The notes beneath the pieces were generated by a model. It did no database searches, was not told where the DNA came from, and worked only from the letters and a program-made list of their open reading frames with translations. Of a DNA stretch of 64,000 nucleotides, positions 33,306-42,500 are shown in pieces. Positions within the stretch are counted from its first letter, which is position 1; each line of letters begins with the position of its first letter. Source of the DNA: Micromonospora trifolii (GTDB taxonomy: Bacteria > Actinomycetota > Actinomycetes > Mycobacteriales > Micromonosporaceae); assembly GCF_022229005.1 (NCBI RefSeq), contig NZ_JAKKFD010000008.1, forward strand, positions 62,001 through 126,000, read 5' to 3'. The translations under genes were made by a program, and so were the position numbers.

Positions 33306-34346
33306 GTGGCACTCCATGCCCCGCGGCCGTCGTCCGAGCGGTCGGCATCAGCCGGCCCGACGTCGATCGCGCCGCGCCCACGCTGGTCCCGCTTCACCAC
33401 CGCTCTCGCCGCGCTGGCCGGCATCGCCGTCGTCCTGACCGGCAGTGCCACGGCGGCTCACGCCGACCCGTCCGTCGCCGAGATCGAGCGCCAGATCGAC
33501 GCCGACTGGAACAAGCTCGAACCGATCATCGAACGGCACAACGCCACCCGCACCGACCTCGCCGCGAAGCGCAAGCAGGCCGACGCGCTGGCCGCCCGGA
33601 TCACTCCGCTTGAGCGCCAGGTCGACGCCGCGATGGACAAGGTCAGCGCCCTGGCCGTACGCGCCTACAAGGGCGAGAATGTCTCGACAGTCAACGCGGT
33701 GCTGGGCAGCCGGTCGCCCAGCGAGGTGGTCGGCCAGCTCGAAATGCTCGACCGCTTCGCGCACAACCAGCAGAAGGACGTACGCCAGGTGGCCGACCTG
33801 CGCGACCAGCTGGCCGCGCAGAAGGCGCCGCTGGACGAGATGGTGGCCCAGCTGACCCGCACCGAAGCTCAGCTGGCGGCGAAGAAGAAGCAGATCAACG
33901 ACGAGATCGACCGCCTCCAGAAGCTGCGCCTCAAGGTGTACGGCAGCGGCGGCGGCGGTCCGCTGCGTCCGGCGCCCTGCCCGGGCAGCTACCCCGGCGG
34001 CGCCGCGGGCACCGCTGTCAAGTTCGCCTGCGCGCAGATCGGCAAGCCCTACGTCTGGGGTGCCGAGGGCCCGAACTCGTACGACTGCTCCGGGCTGATG
34101 CTGGCCGCCTGGGCGAAGGCCGGCGTGTCGCTGCCGCACAACGCCGCCGCGCAGAGCCGGGTAACCAAGAACGTCAGCAAGGGCGACCTGCGCCCCGGCG
34201 ACCTGGTCTTCTACTACAGCGACATCCACCACGTCGGCATGTACGTCGGCGGCGGCTGGGTGGTGCACGCCTCGCAGGCCGGTCAACCGGTCAAGATGAA
34301 GAAGGTCGACGACGGCCCGATCCACAGCTACGGCCGCCCAGGCTGA
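33306..34346 (+). CDS. Secreted NlpC/P60 peptidoglycan endopeptidase (copy 2, c-di-AMP controlled)
   Basis: 346 residues from GTG 33306, with AAGGAG about 12 bases upstream. Signal peptide (about 1-56, ALAALAGIAVVLTGSATAAHA), coiled coil (about 60-215, with many Arg/Lys/Gln heptads) and NlpC/P60 domain (about 230-346) with Cys in NSYDCSGLMLAAW and His in IHHVGMYVG and VVHAS. Same architecture as the gene at 29876, from which it differs in the linker (Gly/Pro-rich, GSGGGGPLRPAPCPGSYPGG). Preceded by the c-di-AMP riboswitch and followed by a strong hairpin. Confidence 0.94.
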   Translation: MALHAPRPSSERSASAGPTSIAPRPRWSRFTTALAALAGIAVVLTGSATAAHADPSVAEIERQIDADWNKLEPIIERHNATRTDLAAKRKQADALAARITPLERQVDAAMDKVSALAVRAYKGENVSTVNAVLGSRSPSEVVGQLEMLDRFAHNQQKDVRQVADLRDQLAAQKAPLDEMVAQLTRTEAQLAAKKKQINDEIDRLQKLRLKVYGSGGGGPLRPAPCPGSYPGGAAGTAVKFACAQIGKPYVWGAEGPNSYDCSGLMLAAWAKAGVSLPHNAAAQSRVTKNVSKGDLRPGDLVFYYSDIHHVGMYVGGGWVVHASQAGQPVKMKKVDDGPIHSYGRPG

Positions 34347-34357
34347 CCCCTGGTGAC

Positions 34358-34394
34358 CGAGGGGCCCGTCGCGATCCGTCGCGGCGGGCCCTCG
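34358..34394. terminator. Hairpin after NlpC/P60 copy 2
   Basis: CGAGGGGCCCG, T, CGCG pairs with CGCG, G, CGGGCCCTCG with small mismatches; it lies between the convergent NlpC/P60 and dcd ends. Confidence 0.75.
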
Positions 34395-34419
34395 TCGTCT
34401 GTGTTCTAGCGGGTGGGCC

Positions 34420-34998
34420 TCAGCGGGTTGGCCAGGTGCGCCAGTGCTGCCAGGCGCGGCTGGGCGTCGGCCCCCGCTGGCCCTGGTAACGCGAGCCGTA
34501 GACCACCGAGCCGTACGGGTGCTCGGCCGGCGAGGAGAGCCGGAAGATGCAGAGCTGCCCGATCTTCATGCCCGGCCACAGGGTGATCGGCAGGTTCGCC
34601 ACGTTCGAGAGTTCCAGCGTCACGTGGCCGGAGAATCCCGGGTCGATGAAGCCGGCGGTGGAGTGCGTGAGCAGCCCGAGCCGCCCCAGGGAGCTCTTGC
34701 CCTCCAGTCGACCGGCGAGCTGGTCACCCAGCGAGATGACCTCCAGCGTCGAGGCGAGCACGAACTCCCCCGGGTGCAGCACGAACGGCTCACCGTCGGG
34801 AACCTCGACCACCGATGTCAGGTCGTCCTGCTGCATGGCCGGATCGATGTGGGTGTAGAGGTGATTGTTGAAGACCCGGAACAGCCGGTCGAGTCGGACG
34901 TCGATGCTGGACGGTTGGACCAGGGTGGGCTCGAACGGCTCCAGGCCCAGCGTGCCGGCCTTGATCTCGGAGACCAGGTCGCGGTCGGAGAGCAGCAT
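34420..34998 (-). CDS. dcd: dCTP deaminase (possibly bifunctional, dUMP-forming)
   Basis: 192 residues of the dUTPase-fold deaminase family. Visible motifs: N-terminal [76 protein letters not shown] (catalytic Glu) and the C-terminal [13 protein letters not shown] that closes over the nucleotide. It converts dCTP to dUTP, or directly to dUMP as in mycobacterial Dcd; the two cannot be separated by eye. ATG 34998. Divergent from a PPOX-family gene, with a probable LexA box 72 bases upstream of dcd. Confidence 0.95.
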   Translation of the reverse strand: MLLSDRDLVSEIKAGTLGLEPFEPTLVQPSSIDVRLDRLFRVFNNHLYTHIDPAMQQDDLTSVVEVPDGEPFVLHPGEFVLASTLEVISLGDQLAGRLEGKSSLGRLGLLTHSTAGFIDPGFSGHVTLELSNVANLPITLWPGMKIGQLCIFRLSSPAEHPYGSVVYGSRYQGQRGPTPSRAWQHWRTWPTR

Positions 34999-35069
34999 CG
35001 GACCACCATAGCCGCGCTGCCAAAAGTGGCCGGATTCGGTGCCGGTGACCAGCGCGCCGAGGTCGCTGC

Positions 35070-35085
35070 TCGTACATTTGTTCGA
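35070..35085. promoter_or_regulatory. Probable LexA (SOS) box between dcd and PPOX gene
   Basis: TCGTACATTTGTTCGA matches the actinobacterial SOS box TCGAAC-N4-GTTCGA with one mismatch. It abuts the -10 TAGAAT (35086-35091) of the PPOX gene and lies upstream of dcd on the other strand. LexA binding here would repress at least the PPOX gene. Confidence 0.65.
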
Positions 35086-35097
35086 TAGAATGCCCAC

Positions 35098-35655
35098 ATG
35101 GCTTCCTGGTCCGAATTCGCCGCCGACGAGCCCCGACTCGCCGACGGGATCCGCGTTCTCCTCCAGCAATACGGGCCGGGCTTCGGCTATCTGGCCACGG
35201 TCCGCGCCGACGGCGGGCCCCGCGTCCATCCGGTCTCCCCGGTCATCACCGCCGAGGGGCTGTTCTGCTTCATCATCGACTCACCCAAACGCCGCGACCT
35301 CGAACGTGACGGCCGTTACGCGCTGCACTCGTTCCCTGCGGAGGAGAGCGACGACGAGGCGTACGTGGCGGGCCGCGCCCGTCCGGTGACCGATCCGGTC
35401 CGGGTGGCGCAGCTGGCGCAGAGCGCCCGGGCCGAGCCGCAGGTCGACTGGCGGCTCTTCGAGTTCACTGTCGACGTGGCCATGCTCACCCGCCGCGAGC
35501 AGCACATCGCGGGCATTCCGGGCCTCCCGCCGGGTCGGCCGGCCGTTCGGGTGTGGCTCGACCCAAACGTCCCGCCGCCGGTGGCCGCGCCCCTCGCCGT
35601 CCCGCAGGCGCGCCCTACCCGCCTCAGCCGTGACGTCCAGTACACGGCCGCCTGA
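35098..35655 (+). CDS. Pyridoxamine 5'-phosphate oxidase (PPOX) family protein
   Basis: 185 residues with the split-barrel flavin-binding fold: [20 protein letters not shown] at the N-terminal strand pair, [20 protein letters not shown], and [20 protein letters not shown]. These proteins bind FMN, F420 or heme; the substrate is unknown. The transcript appears leaderless: TAGAAT (35086-35091), then six bases, then ATG 35098, with the LexA-like box abutting the -10. A hairpin follows the stop. Confidence 0.88.
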   Translation: MASWSEFAADEPRLADGIRVLLQQYGPGFGYLATVRADGGPRVHPVSPVITAEGLFCFIIDSPKRRDLERDGRYALHSFPAEESDDEAYVAGRARPVTDPVRVAQLAQSARAEPQVDWRLFEFTVDVAMLTRREQHIAGIPGLPPGRPAVRVWLDPNVPPPVAAPLAVPQARPTRLSRDVQYTAA

Positions 35656-35673
35656 CCACAGCCGGAAGATCAT

Positions 35674-35707
35674 CGGTGCCGGCCCCGTCGTAACGGAGCC
35701 GGCACCG
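35674..35707. terminator. Hairpin after the PPOX gene
   Basis: CGGTGCCGGC, C, CCGT, loop CGTA, ACGG, A, GCCGGCACCG; 14 pairs with one internal mismatch. Confidence 0.75.
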
Positions 35708-35908
35708 GGCGTCCGCGCAAGCCCCGCGCCCCGCCCCCGGCGGTGATCAACTCGACGTCAAGAAAATCGCGGTGTCCCAGCGCTCCGGATGCCCCGACTT
35801 CCAGAAAGCCGAGTGGATCAAGCCGGGCGGAGCGGCACGTGGACACCTGCGGCCGGCAGGGGTACCTGGGTGCACGGGCTCGACGACTCGGGTACAGTGG
35901 TGCCGCTT

Positions 35909-35982
35909 GCGGGTGTAGTTCAATGGCAGAACATCAGCTTCCCAAGCTGACAGTGCGGGTTCGATTCCCGTCACCCGCTCCA
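35909..35982 (+). tRNA. tRNA-Gly (anticodon CCC)
   Basis: Acceptor GCGGGTG pairs with CACCCGC; discriminator T; CCA encoded at 35980-35982. Anticodon arm TCAGC-TTCCCAA-GCTGA gives CCC, reading GGG. D arm TTCAATGGCAGAA and T arm GCGGGTTCGATTCCCGT are standard. A -10 TACAGT lies at 35893-35898. Confidence 0.96.
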
Positions 35983-35985
35983 CTG

Positions 35986-36026
35986 CGAAGGCCCTGGCCA
36001 GGACGAGAGTCCTAGCCAGGGCCTTC
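35986..36026. terminator. Long hairpin after tRNA-Gly
   Basis: CGAAGGCCCTGGC then AGGAC, three-base loop, AGTCCT and GCCAGGGCCTTCG; about 18 pairs with one bulge, four bases after the CCA. Confidence 0.85.
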
Positions 36027-36148
36027 GATGCTGTTGCGGCCAGCAGCGCTCGCGGCCGACAAGACCCTGAAGGCCCCGAACCCCGGCCGTTCCTGCGTTA
36101 ACCTCGCTGCCCTCCCAGAGCGTTCAAGTGGTGGGAGGTACACACACG

Positions 36149-36682
36149 ATGCAACGACCTCGGGAACTGGCGCCACCGGAAGGCTTCGCCGAGTTCGTCG
36201 CGGCGCGCTCCGATGCACTGCTGCGTTCGGCCTGGTTGCTGACCGGTGATGCCGGGCGGGCCGAGGATCTGTTGCAGACGGTCCTGGCGGACGTCTGGCG
36301 GCGCTGGGCCACGATCAAGAGTGCCGGACATCCCGAGGCGTACCTGCGCCGAGCGTTGTTCACCACCTACGTCTCGTGGTGGCGGCGGCGCTGGCGCAGC
36401 GAGATTCCGAGCCAGCCACCGGACGAGCCGTCCCGTGGCGACATGGCAGGTGAGTCCGCCGACCGGGACGCCGTACGCCGCGCCTTGGACCGGCTCAGCC
36501 GGCAGCAGCGGGCGATCGTGGTGCTCCGCTACGTCGAGGACCTGACGGTGCAGCGGACAGCGGAAGTGCTCGGCTGCTCGCACAACACGGTCAAGGTGCA
36601 GGCCTTCCGTGCCCTACGGATTCTGCGTACCGATCCGAATCTTGAGCTGTTCGGCGCCTGGAGGTCGAGAAGTGACGCGTGA
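36149..36682 (+). CDS. SigE-family (ECF-like) RNA polymerase sigma factor
   Basis: 177 residues: region 2 (about 10-75, FAEFVAARSDALLRSAWLLT, AEDLLQTVLADVWRRWATI) and region 4 (about 115-165, LDRLSRQQRAIVVLRYVEDL, TAEVLGCSHNTVKVQAFRA). This is the SigE-like group of small sigma factors numerous in Micromonosporaceae and Streptomyces. ATG 36149 has GGAGG ten bases upstream. It overlaps by 11 bases a membrane protein that probably acts as its regulator. Confidence 0.93.
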   Translation: MQRPRELAPPEGFAEFVAARSDALLRSAWLLTGDAGRAEDLLQTVLADVWRRWATIKSAGHPEAYLRRALFTTYVSWWRRRWRSEIPSQPPDEPSRGDMAGESADRDAVRRALDRLSRQQRAIVVLRYVEDLTVQRTAEVLGCSHNTVKVQAFRALRILRTDPNLELFGAWRSRSDA

Positions 36683-37751
36683 GGACGAGGACATCAGGCT
36701 CCTGTTGACCAACGCCGTTCCCCCACTGACGCCGCCGCCAGATCGCGTTGTCAAGGTGGCCAGGCGGGTCCGCCGGCACCGGCAGCGCCTGATCGGGACC
36801 GCCGCGCTCGCCGTGGCCATGGCCGTTGGACTGGGCGTCGGAGGGGCGCAGATCCTCACCGATGGCAACCGTGCCCCCTCGATGGCGGGCGATTCCGGCG
36901 GACAGGGGCAGTGGACTTCGTGCGTCGAGGCTGCACCGGAGATGGTCAAGCGCGGCTTCAGTGTCCGGACCGAGGAGGCAGCCGCCCTGCCCCGCCTCGG
37001 CGATGGCTTCATCCCCGCCGAGGCCGTCATCTGCCGGCTGGAGCAACGCGCCAACGGGGGCGAGGACGTGCTGGTGACGGAACAGCGCAGCGACGACGCC
37101 GCCGCTCTCGCCGCCCTCGCCGCCGTGCTCCGCCTGCCTGATGCACCAGAGAACCCCGGCGCCGCGTGCAGGGCAAACCTGGAGAAGCCACCCTGGCTTG
37201 CGCTCGTCGACGCGGAGGGCCGGTGGACACGGCCCGGCATACCGCTCGCTACCTGCCACAACCATCTCCCCGACGCGGTCAGTGAAGCCCTCTATGCCCT
37301 GCCGCTGACCATCGTGGCAACCCATCGGCTCGCCGAGTCGCCCACGGCGGGTTGTGACATGACAGCGTTGGCGAGGACGAGCGACCCTGACGCCCGTCCC
37401 GGGGCCCTGCCGGAGCCGTTCCCCGCCGGGCGGCAGGTCCGCCTCTGCGTCTACGACGTGCCGAAGAGTCAGCAGGGAAGCCGCATGCTCGACGGCGACT
37501 TCGCGCACGGGACGGTGCTGCCGGAGGATCGACGGGCGGCGATCGGGGGTGCGCTGCGCTCGTCCGGGCCGGCGAACCCGTGCCATAGCCGCGCCAGCCG
37601 CTTCGCGGTGCTGAGTCCGATGACCGGCAGCGGCCCGCACACCTATGTCGAACTCGACGGCTGCCGTCGAGTCACCATGGGAGCCGCTCCTGATCCCGTG
37701 ATCAACGCGCAGGGCGACGCCGCACTGATCGCGCTGATCGACAAGCCGTGA
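36672..37751 (+). CDS. Single-pass membrane protein coupled to the sigma factor
   Basis: 359 residues from GTG 36672, overlapping the sigma gene by 11 bases. Cytoplasmic N-terminus of about 45 residues (EDEDIRLLLTNAVPPLTPPPDR), one membrane helix (about 44-60, AALAVAMAVGLGVGGAQIL) and an extracytoplasmic region of about 295 residues with six or seven cysteines and no family I recognise. The layout matches partners of SigE-family sigma factors, where a short cytoplasmic segment meets the sigma factor and an external domain senses the envelope. No zinc-binding anti-sigma motif (HxxxCxxC) is visible, so an anti-sigma role is inference from position. Confidence 0.85.
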   Translation: MTREDEDIRLLLTNAVPPLTPPPDRVVKVARRVRRHRQRLIGTAALAVAMAVGLGVGGAQILTDGNRAPSMAGDSGGQGQWTSCVEAAPEMVKRGFSVRTEEAAALPRLGDGFIPAEAVICRLEQRANGGEDVLVTEQRSDDAAALAALAAVLRLPDAPENPGAACRANLEKPPWLALVDAEGRWTRPGIPLATCHNHLPDAVSEALYALPLTIVATHRLAESPTAGCDMTALARTSDPDARPGALPEPFPAGRQVRLCVYDVPKSQQGSRMLDGDFAHGTVLPEDRRAAIGGALRSSGPANPCHSRASRFAVLSPMTGSGPHTYVELDGCRRVTMGAAPDPVINAQGDAALIALIDKP

Positions 37752-37799
37752 CCTTGGGGGGCTTCCCGGGAGATCCGGTTTACCGGCCGTGCCTGGAGG

Positions 37800-38369
37800 T
37801 CATGCCGAGGTCGCTTGTAGTCCAATACCAGCCGGCCGCTGAGGGTGGGCGCCCAACGGGAACTCACAGACGGTGCGCCACGGGCTCACGTCAGGTGTTC
37901 CGGCGATGAGTAGGACCCTGTCGATGGCCGCGTTGATCGGCAGGTGCGCGGAGATGGTTTCCGCGGCGTGGCTCAGCACGGGCTTGGCGGCGTCGTGACC
38001 GATGGTCAGGTGCGGCACCACATCGCTGTGCGCCCCGGCGTACGGGGGTGCCTCGGGGAACCGTTGCCACACTGCCTCGGTGAGGTCGCGGAAGGGCAGG
38101 TCTGGCTGCGGAGCAAGCCAGAGGACCGCGTCACCGAACCAGTCGACGTGCGTCAGTGCGACGTCGAACCGTGGTATCCCGGCAAAGGCTTCGCGCAGCA
38201 CCGCCAGGGCCTGCTCATTGATCTGTTGCGGCGGCAGGAACGGGTAGAGGACTGTCACGTGCGCCGGCACGCCCCACGAGGCGGCCCGGTCGAGCGATGC
38301 CCGGAACCGGCCCACCGCGTCCTCGGCCTCGGGTATCGGCACGATGAGCGCTGTCTGTGTCGGTTCCAT
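37800..38369 (-). CDS. 2'-5' RNA ligase / 2H phosphoesterase family protein
   Basis: 189 residues with the two His-x-Thr motifs that define the 2H superfamily: PAHVTVLYPF (about residues 35-44) and VVPHLTIGHD (about 120-129), each inside the expected strand. Members hydrolyse or ligate 2'-5' or cyclic phosphodiester bonds in RNA or small nucleotides; the substrate is not predictable. Begins 14 bases after the S66 peptidase gene on the same strand, so probably cotranscribed. Confidence 0.9.
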   Translation of the reverse strand: MEPTQTALIVPIPEAEDAVGRFRASLDRAASWGVPAHVTVLYPFLPPQQINEQALAVLREAFAGIPRFDVALTHVDWFGDAVLWLAPQPDLPFRDLTEAVWQRFPEAPPYAGAHSDVVPHLTIGHDAAKPVLSHAAETISAHLPINAAIDRVLLIAGTPDVSPWRTVCEFPLGAHPQRPAGIGLQATSA

Positions 38370-38382
38370 GCCCTGCGGCCTC

Positions 38383-39432
38383 CTATCGGTAGTCGGCGAA
38401 GATTCGACGCTCCACGCCGTCGACGGTGACCGGGCCGCCGTGGGGAAGGATCCACTGCGGTCTGGTGTGGCCGAACGGCACTCCGACGCAGACGACCGCC
38501 TCGGAGTTGTAGCGGTTCACCACGTCGACCACAGTGTCCCGCTGCTGCTCGCGGAGCCGTACCCGATCTGCGGCTGCGGGTCGACGGCTGTGGTCGGAGA
38601 CCGGCGGACGGGCGACCAGGACCGCGTCGACGGCGCTGAGGAAACCGCGTTCGCCCAGCGATCGAACGATCCAGCCGACCTCGCGGGCGGGGAGAAGCTC
38701 CTCCGACGTCTCGATCGTCAGAACCCCGCCGTTCAGGACCTCCGGGGGAAACGGGAAGCGCCCCGCCGTCAGGATCCACTGGATGACTTCCAGGCAGCCA
38801 CCCCAGGTGCGGCCGGTGACTGCGCGGCGCGGCCCGTACCAGCTCCACGGCTCCGTCGGTTCGCGCTCTCCAAAGGACTTCAACGCCTGCGGATCTGCCC
38901 AGTCGATGCCGACGTCCTCGGACTCACCGGGATCGGTGATCTCCAGCCGCTCCCCGGTGAGTAGCGCCGCTCGCAGCGACCGGACGTGGATGTCATCGAC
39001 GGCAGGCCCGGGGCCAAGGTGCACCTGGGAGGAGCCGCCGTAGAAGCTGGCGATGCCGAGGCCCCAGAGCCAGTGGTGCAGGTTGGTGTTGTCGCTGGTG
39101 CCGAGGAACGGCTTCGGGTCGGCTCGGGCCAGGTCGGCGTCCAGGTGGGGAATGACAGTGATCTGGTCGTCGCCCCCGATGACGGCGAGAATGCCGCGTA
39201 CCTGGGGATCCGCGAAGGCGGCGTTGATGTCCGCCGCTCGCGCTGCCGCGCTCGCGCCCACCTGGCGGGTGGTGGGGTATTCGACCGGAACGAGGCCGGT
39301 CAGGTCGGCGAGGCGTCGCATGGCCTGCTCGTGGATCTCGGGATAGGCGCCGGCCGCGGCGAACGACGGCGACAGGACCGCGAGGCGGTCCCCCGGGCGT
39401 GCCTTTTGAGGACGAACAAGCTCATGCGCCAT
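38383..39432 (-). CDS. S66-family LD-carboxypeptidase / MccF-like hydrolase
   Basis: 349 residues. Peptidase S66 features: N-terminal GDRLAVLSPSFAAAG, catalytic Ser in FLGTSDNTNLHHWL, the Glu in LTIETSEE and His in VGVPFGHTRPQW. The length and W/H-rich oxyanion loop resemble MccF, which cuts peptide-nucleotide antibiotics such as microcin C, more than the LdcA wall-recycling enzymes; the assignment is inference. ATG 39432 is preferred; a TTG 12 bases upstream is possible. Divergent from the AfsR-like regulator, 97 bases apart. Confidence 0.88.
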   Translation of the reverse strand: MAHELVRPQKARPGDRLAVLSPSFAAAGAYPEIHEQAMRRLADLTGLVPVEYPTTRQVGASAAARAADINAAFADPQVRGILAVIGGDDQITVIPHLDADLARADPKPFLGTSDNTNLHHWLWGLGIASFYGGSSQVHLGPGPAVDDIHVRSLRAALLTGERLEITDPGESEDVGIDWADPQALKSFGEREPTEPWSWYGPRRAVTGRTWGGCLEVIQWILTAGRFPFPPEVLNGGVLTIETSEELLPAREVGWIVRSLGERGFLSAVDAVLVARPPVSDHSRRPAAADRVRLREQQRDTVVDVVNRYNSEAVVCVGVPFGHTRPQWILPHGGPVTVDGVERRIFADYR

Positions 39433-39529
39433 GTCGAGATCCAACAGGTGCGCCAGCCGATGCGCATCTCATTTCGTGGAGGTTCCAGGAGAACCGGATG
39501 CTTTTCATGTTCATGGCAGGATCTGCCAG

Positions 39530-42500
39530 GTGCAGGTCGGGATGCTTGGTCCATTCGAGGTTCGCACGGGCGTCGGCACCGTCATCGACGTGCCGGGCGC
39601 GCGGCTGCGCGGGCTGCTGACCGCTCTCGCGCTCAACCCGGGTCACGTGGTCGCGAAGGGGCCCCTCGTCGACTGGATCTGGGGCGAACATCCGCCCACC
39701 GACGCGGCGAACGCCCTGCACCGCCTGGTTTCCCGGCTGCGCAAGGTGCTGCCGGAGGGGTCGATCGAGGGGCAGACGGACGGCTACCGGCTGATTGTCG
39801 AACCCGACGTCGTCGACGCCGTACGGTTCGAACGCCTCGTCGGCCTGGCTCGCGATGACGAGGGCCCGCAGCGGGTACTGCGGTTGCGTGAGGCCCTCGA
39901 CCTGTGGCGCGGTGCGGCTATGCAGGACGTCGGTCTGGTCGACAGCACGGCGCTCGACGCGGCGGTCACCCGATTCGACAGGCTGCGTCTGACCGCCCTG
40001 GAGGATCGCTTCGACGTGGAGGTCAGCCTCGGCCACGGCCCGGAACTTGTCGCGGAGCTGACCGACCTGGTGGCCGAGCACCCCGTACGGGAGCGGCTGG
40101 CTCTCGCGTTGATGCGGGCCCTCGCCGCGAGCGGCCGCGACAACGAGGCGCTGCTGGTGTACCAGCGCACGAGTGCGGCCCTGGCCGACGCGCTGGGCGT
40201 CGACCCCTCGCCGGAACTCTCGGCGATGCACGTCGCGCTCCTGCGGGGCGAGGTGCGACGGCGCGAGGAGGGCCGGAAGACCAACCTTCGTGCCGAGTTG
40301 AGCAGCTTCATCGGCATTGACGAGGCCGTTGCCGAGGTCGGCACGCTCGTCGCCGAACATCGGCTCACGACCCTGATCGGGCCGGGTGGCTCCGGAAAGA
40401 CCCGGCTGGCCACGGAAACCGCGCGCAGAATGCTCGACGACCTGCCGGACGGTGCCTGGCTGGTCGAGTTCGCCGCCATCGGCGCGGACGGTGACGTGGT
40501 GCAGGCGACGCTCACGGGGCTCGGGCTGCGGGACGCTCTGCTCGGCGAGCCACCGAGCATGGAGTTGGTCGACCGGCTCGTCGCCGCTATCCGCGAGCGG
40601 GAGGCGTTGCTGATCCTGGACAACTGCGAGCACGTGATCGAGTCGGCGGCGGTGCTCGCTGACCGGCTGCTCGGGGAGTGTCGGCGACTGCGGATCCTCG
40701 CGACGAGCAGGGAACCGCTCGGCATCACCGGTGAGGCGCTCTGGCCGGTCGCGCCACTGGCCCTGCCGGACGTCGACGCCGACCCCGGCGAGATCGAAGC
40801 CTCTCCCGCTGTCCGGCTGCTGCGGGACCGAGCGGGCGCGGTGCGGAGGGATCTGGCGGTCGACGCCTCCACGTTGTCGACGATGGCGCGGATCTGCCGG
40901 GCGCTGGACGGGATGCCGCTGGCGATCGAACTGGCCGCCGCCAGGTTGCGCACGATGTCCATCGACCAGCTCGCCAGGCGCCTCGACGATCGGTTCCGCC
41001 TGCTGACCGGCGGCAGCCGTACCGCGTTGCCCCGGCACCGGACGCTGCGCGCGGTGGTCGACTGGAGTTGGGAGCTGCTGACCGACGCCGAACGGACGGT
41101 CCTGCGCCGGCTGTCGGTGTTCTCGGGTGGGGTGAGCCTGGAAGCGGCCGAACGGGTCTGCGCCGGCGACGAGGTCGAGCAGGAGGACGTGCTCGAGCTG
41201 GTCACCGCGCTGGCCGAGAAGTCGCTGTTGGTCGCCGAGGGCGGCGAAGCCCCGCGCTACCGGATGCTCGGCACGATCAAGGAGTACGCCGCGCACCGCC
41301 TCGCCGAGGCCGGGGAAACGGACCTGGCGCGGCACGCGCACCTGGCGTACTTCACCGAACTCACTGAGACCGCAGAGCCGCAGCTTCGCCGCGCGGACCA
41401 GGTGAAATGGCTCGCCACTCTCGAAGTCGAGCACGACAACATCGGTTCCGCGATGCGCGGTGCCCTCGCCGCCGGCGAGGCGCACGCGGCCATGCGGCTG
41501 GCCGCGGGTGCCGGCTGGTACTGGTGGCTCGGTGGACACCGGACCGAAGGCATGGAGTTGATCACGGCGGCCACCGGAACGTCTGGTGAGGTCAGCGACG
41601 AGATCCGGGCCATCGTTTACGCGCTCGTCGTGCTCTTCATCAACTCGGGGCCTGGTGACGAGCACCAGGCGGCGGAGTGGATCCACAAGGCGTACGAGTT
41701 CAGCCGGCGCAGTAACGGCAGCCACCCGGGGACGGCGCTCGTCGTCCCGCTGGAACGCATGTTGCGAGCCCCGGACGCGATCCTGCCCGCATGGGAACCA
41801 CTGTTGAACCACGAGGATCCCTGGGTACGTGCACTGGCGCGGTTGCAACTCGGCAAGATGCGGATCATTTTCGGCCAGGACGGTCGGGAGGTGGACGCCT
41901 ATCTTGTGGCGGCGCTCGCCGAGTTTCGGGCACTCGGCGAACGGTTCGGGATCTCATTCGCCCTGACCGAGCTGGCGGAGCTGATTGCCGTACGCGGTGA
42001 GTTCGTCGGTGCGTGCGAGCTCTACGAGGAGGCGACAGCGGTCGTCACCGAGGTCGGCACCGTCGAGGACATCATCCGGATGCGGTCCCGGCAGGCTCAG
42101 TTGTACTGGTTGCTTGGCGATGAGAAGTCCAGCGCTGCTGCCATGGCAGAGGCGCGGCGATGCGCGGCGCGGGTCACGTGGCCGGGTGCGTTGGCCGTGC
42201 TGGCTCTGTCGCAGGCGGAACTCGCTCGCTGGAGTGGCGATGCCGAGGAGGTGGCCCGGCAGGTCGGTGTCGCGACGACCCTGTTGCGCGACGAGGCGAA
42301 GCAGGCGCACATCCGCGTGGTGACACACGACCTGCTCGGCTATGTCGCAGACGATCTCGGTGAGGCACGCAGACACCACTCCTTGGCCTGCGAGGCGGCA
42401 GCCGAGACAGGGCACGCACCCTCGATCGCGCGGGTACTCGTCGGCGTCGCGGACCTGGCGCTGCGCCGTGACCAGTACGAGCACGCCGCCCGGCTGCTCG

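Noticed and set aside
36012-36218. Small minus-strand open frame over the sigma-factor start
   Set aside because: It overlaps the promoter and N-terminus of a clear sigma gene and has no coding features.
39422-41848. 808-codon minus-strand open frame
   Set aside because: Antisense to the AfsR-like gene, which has intact domains throughout.
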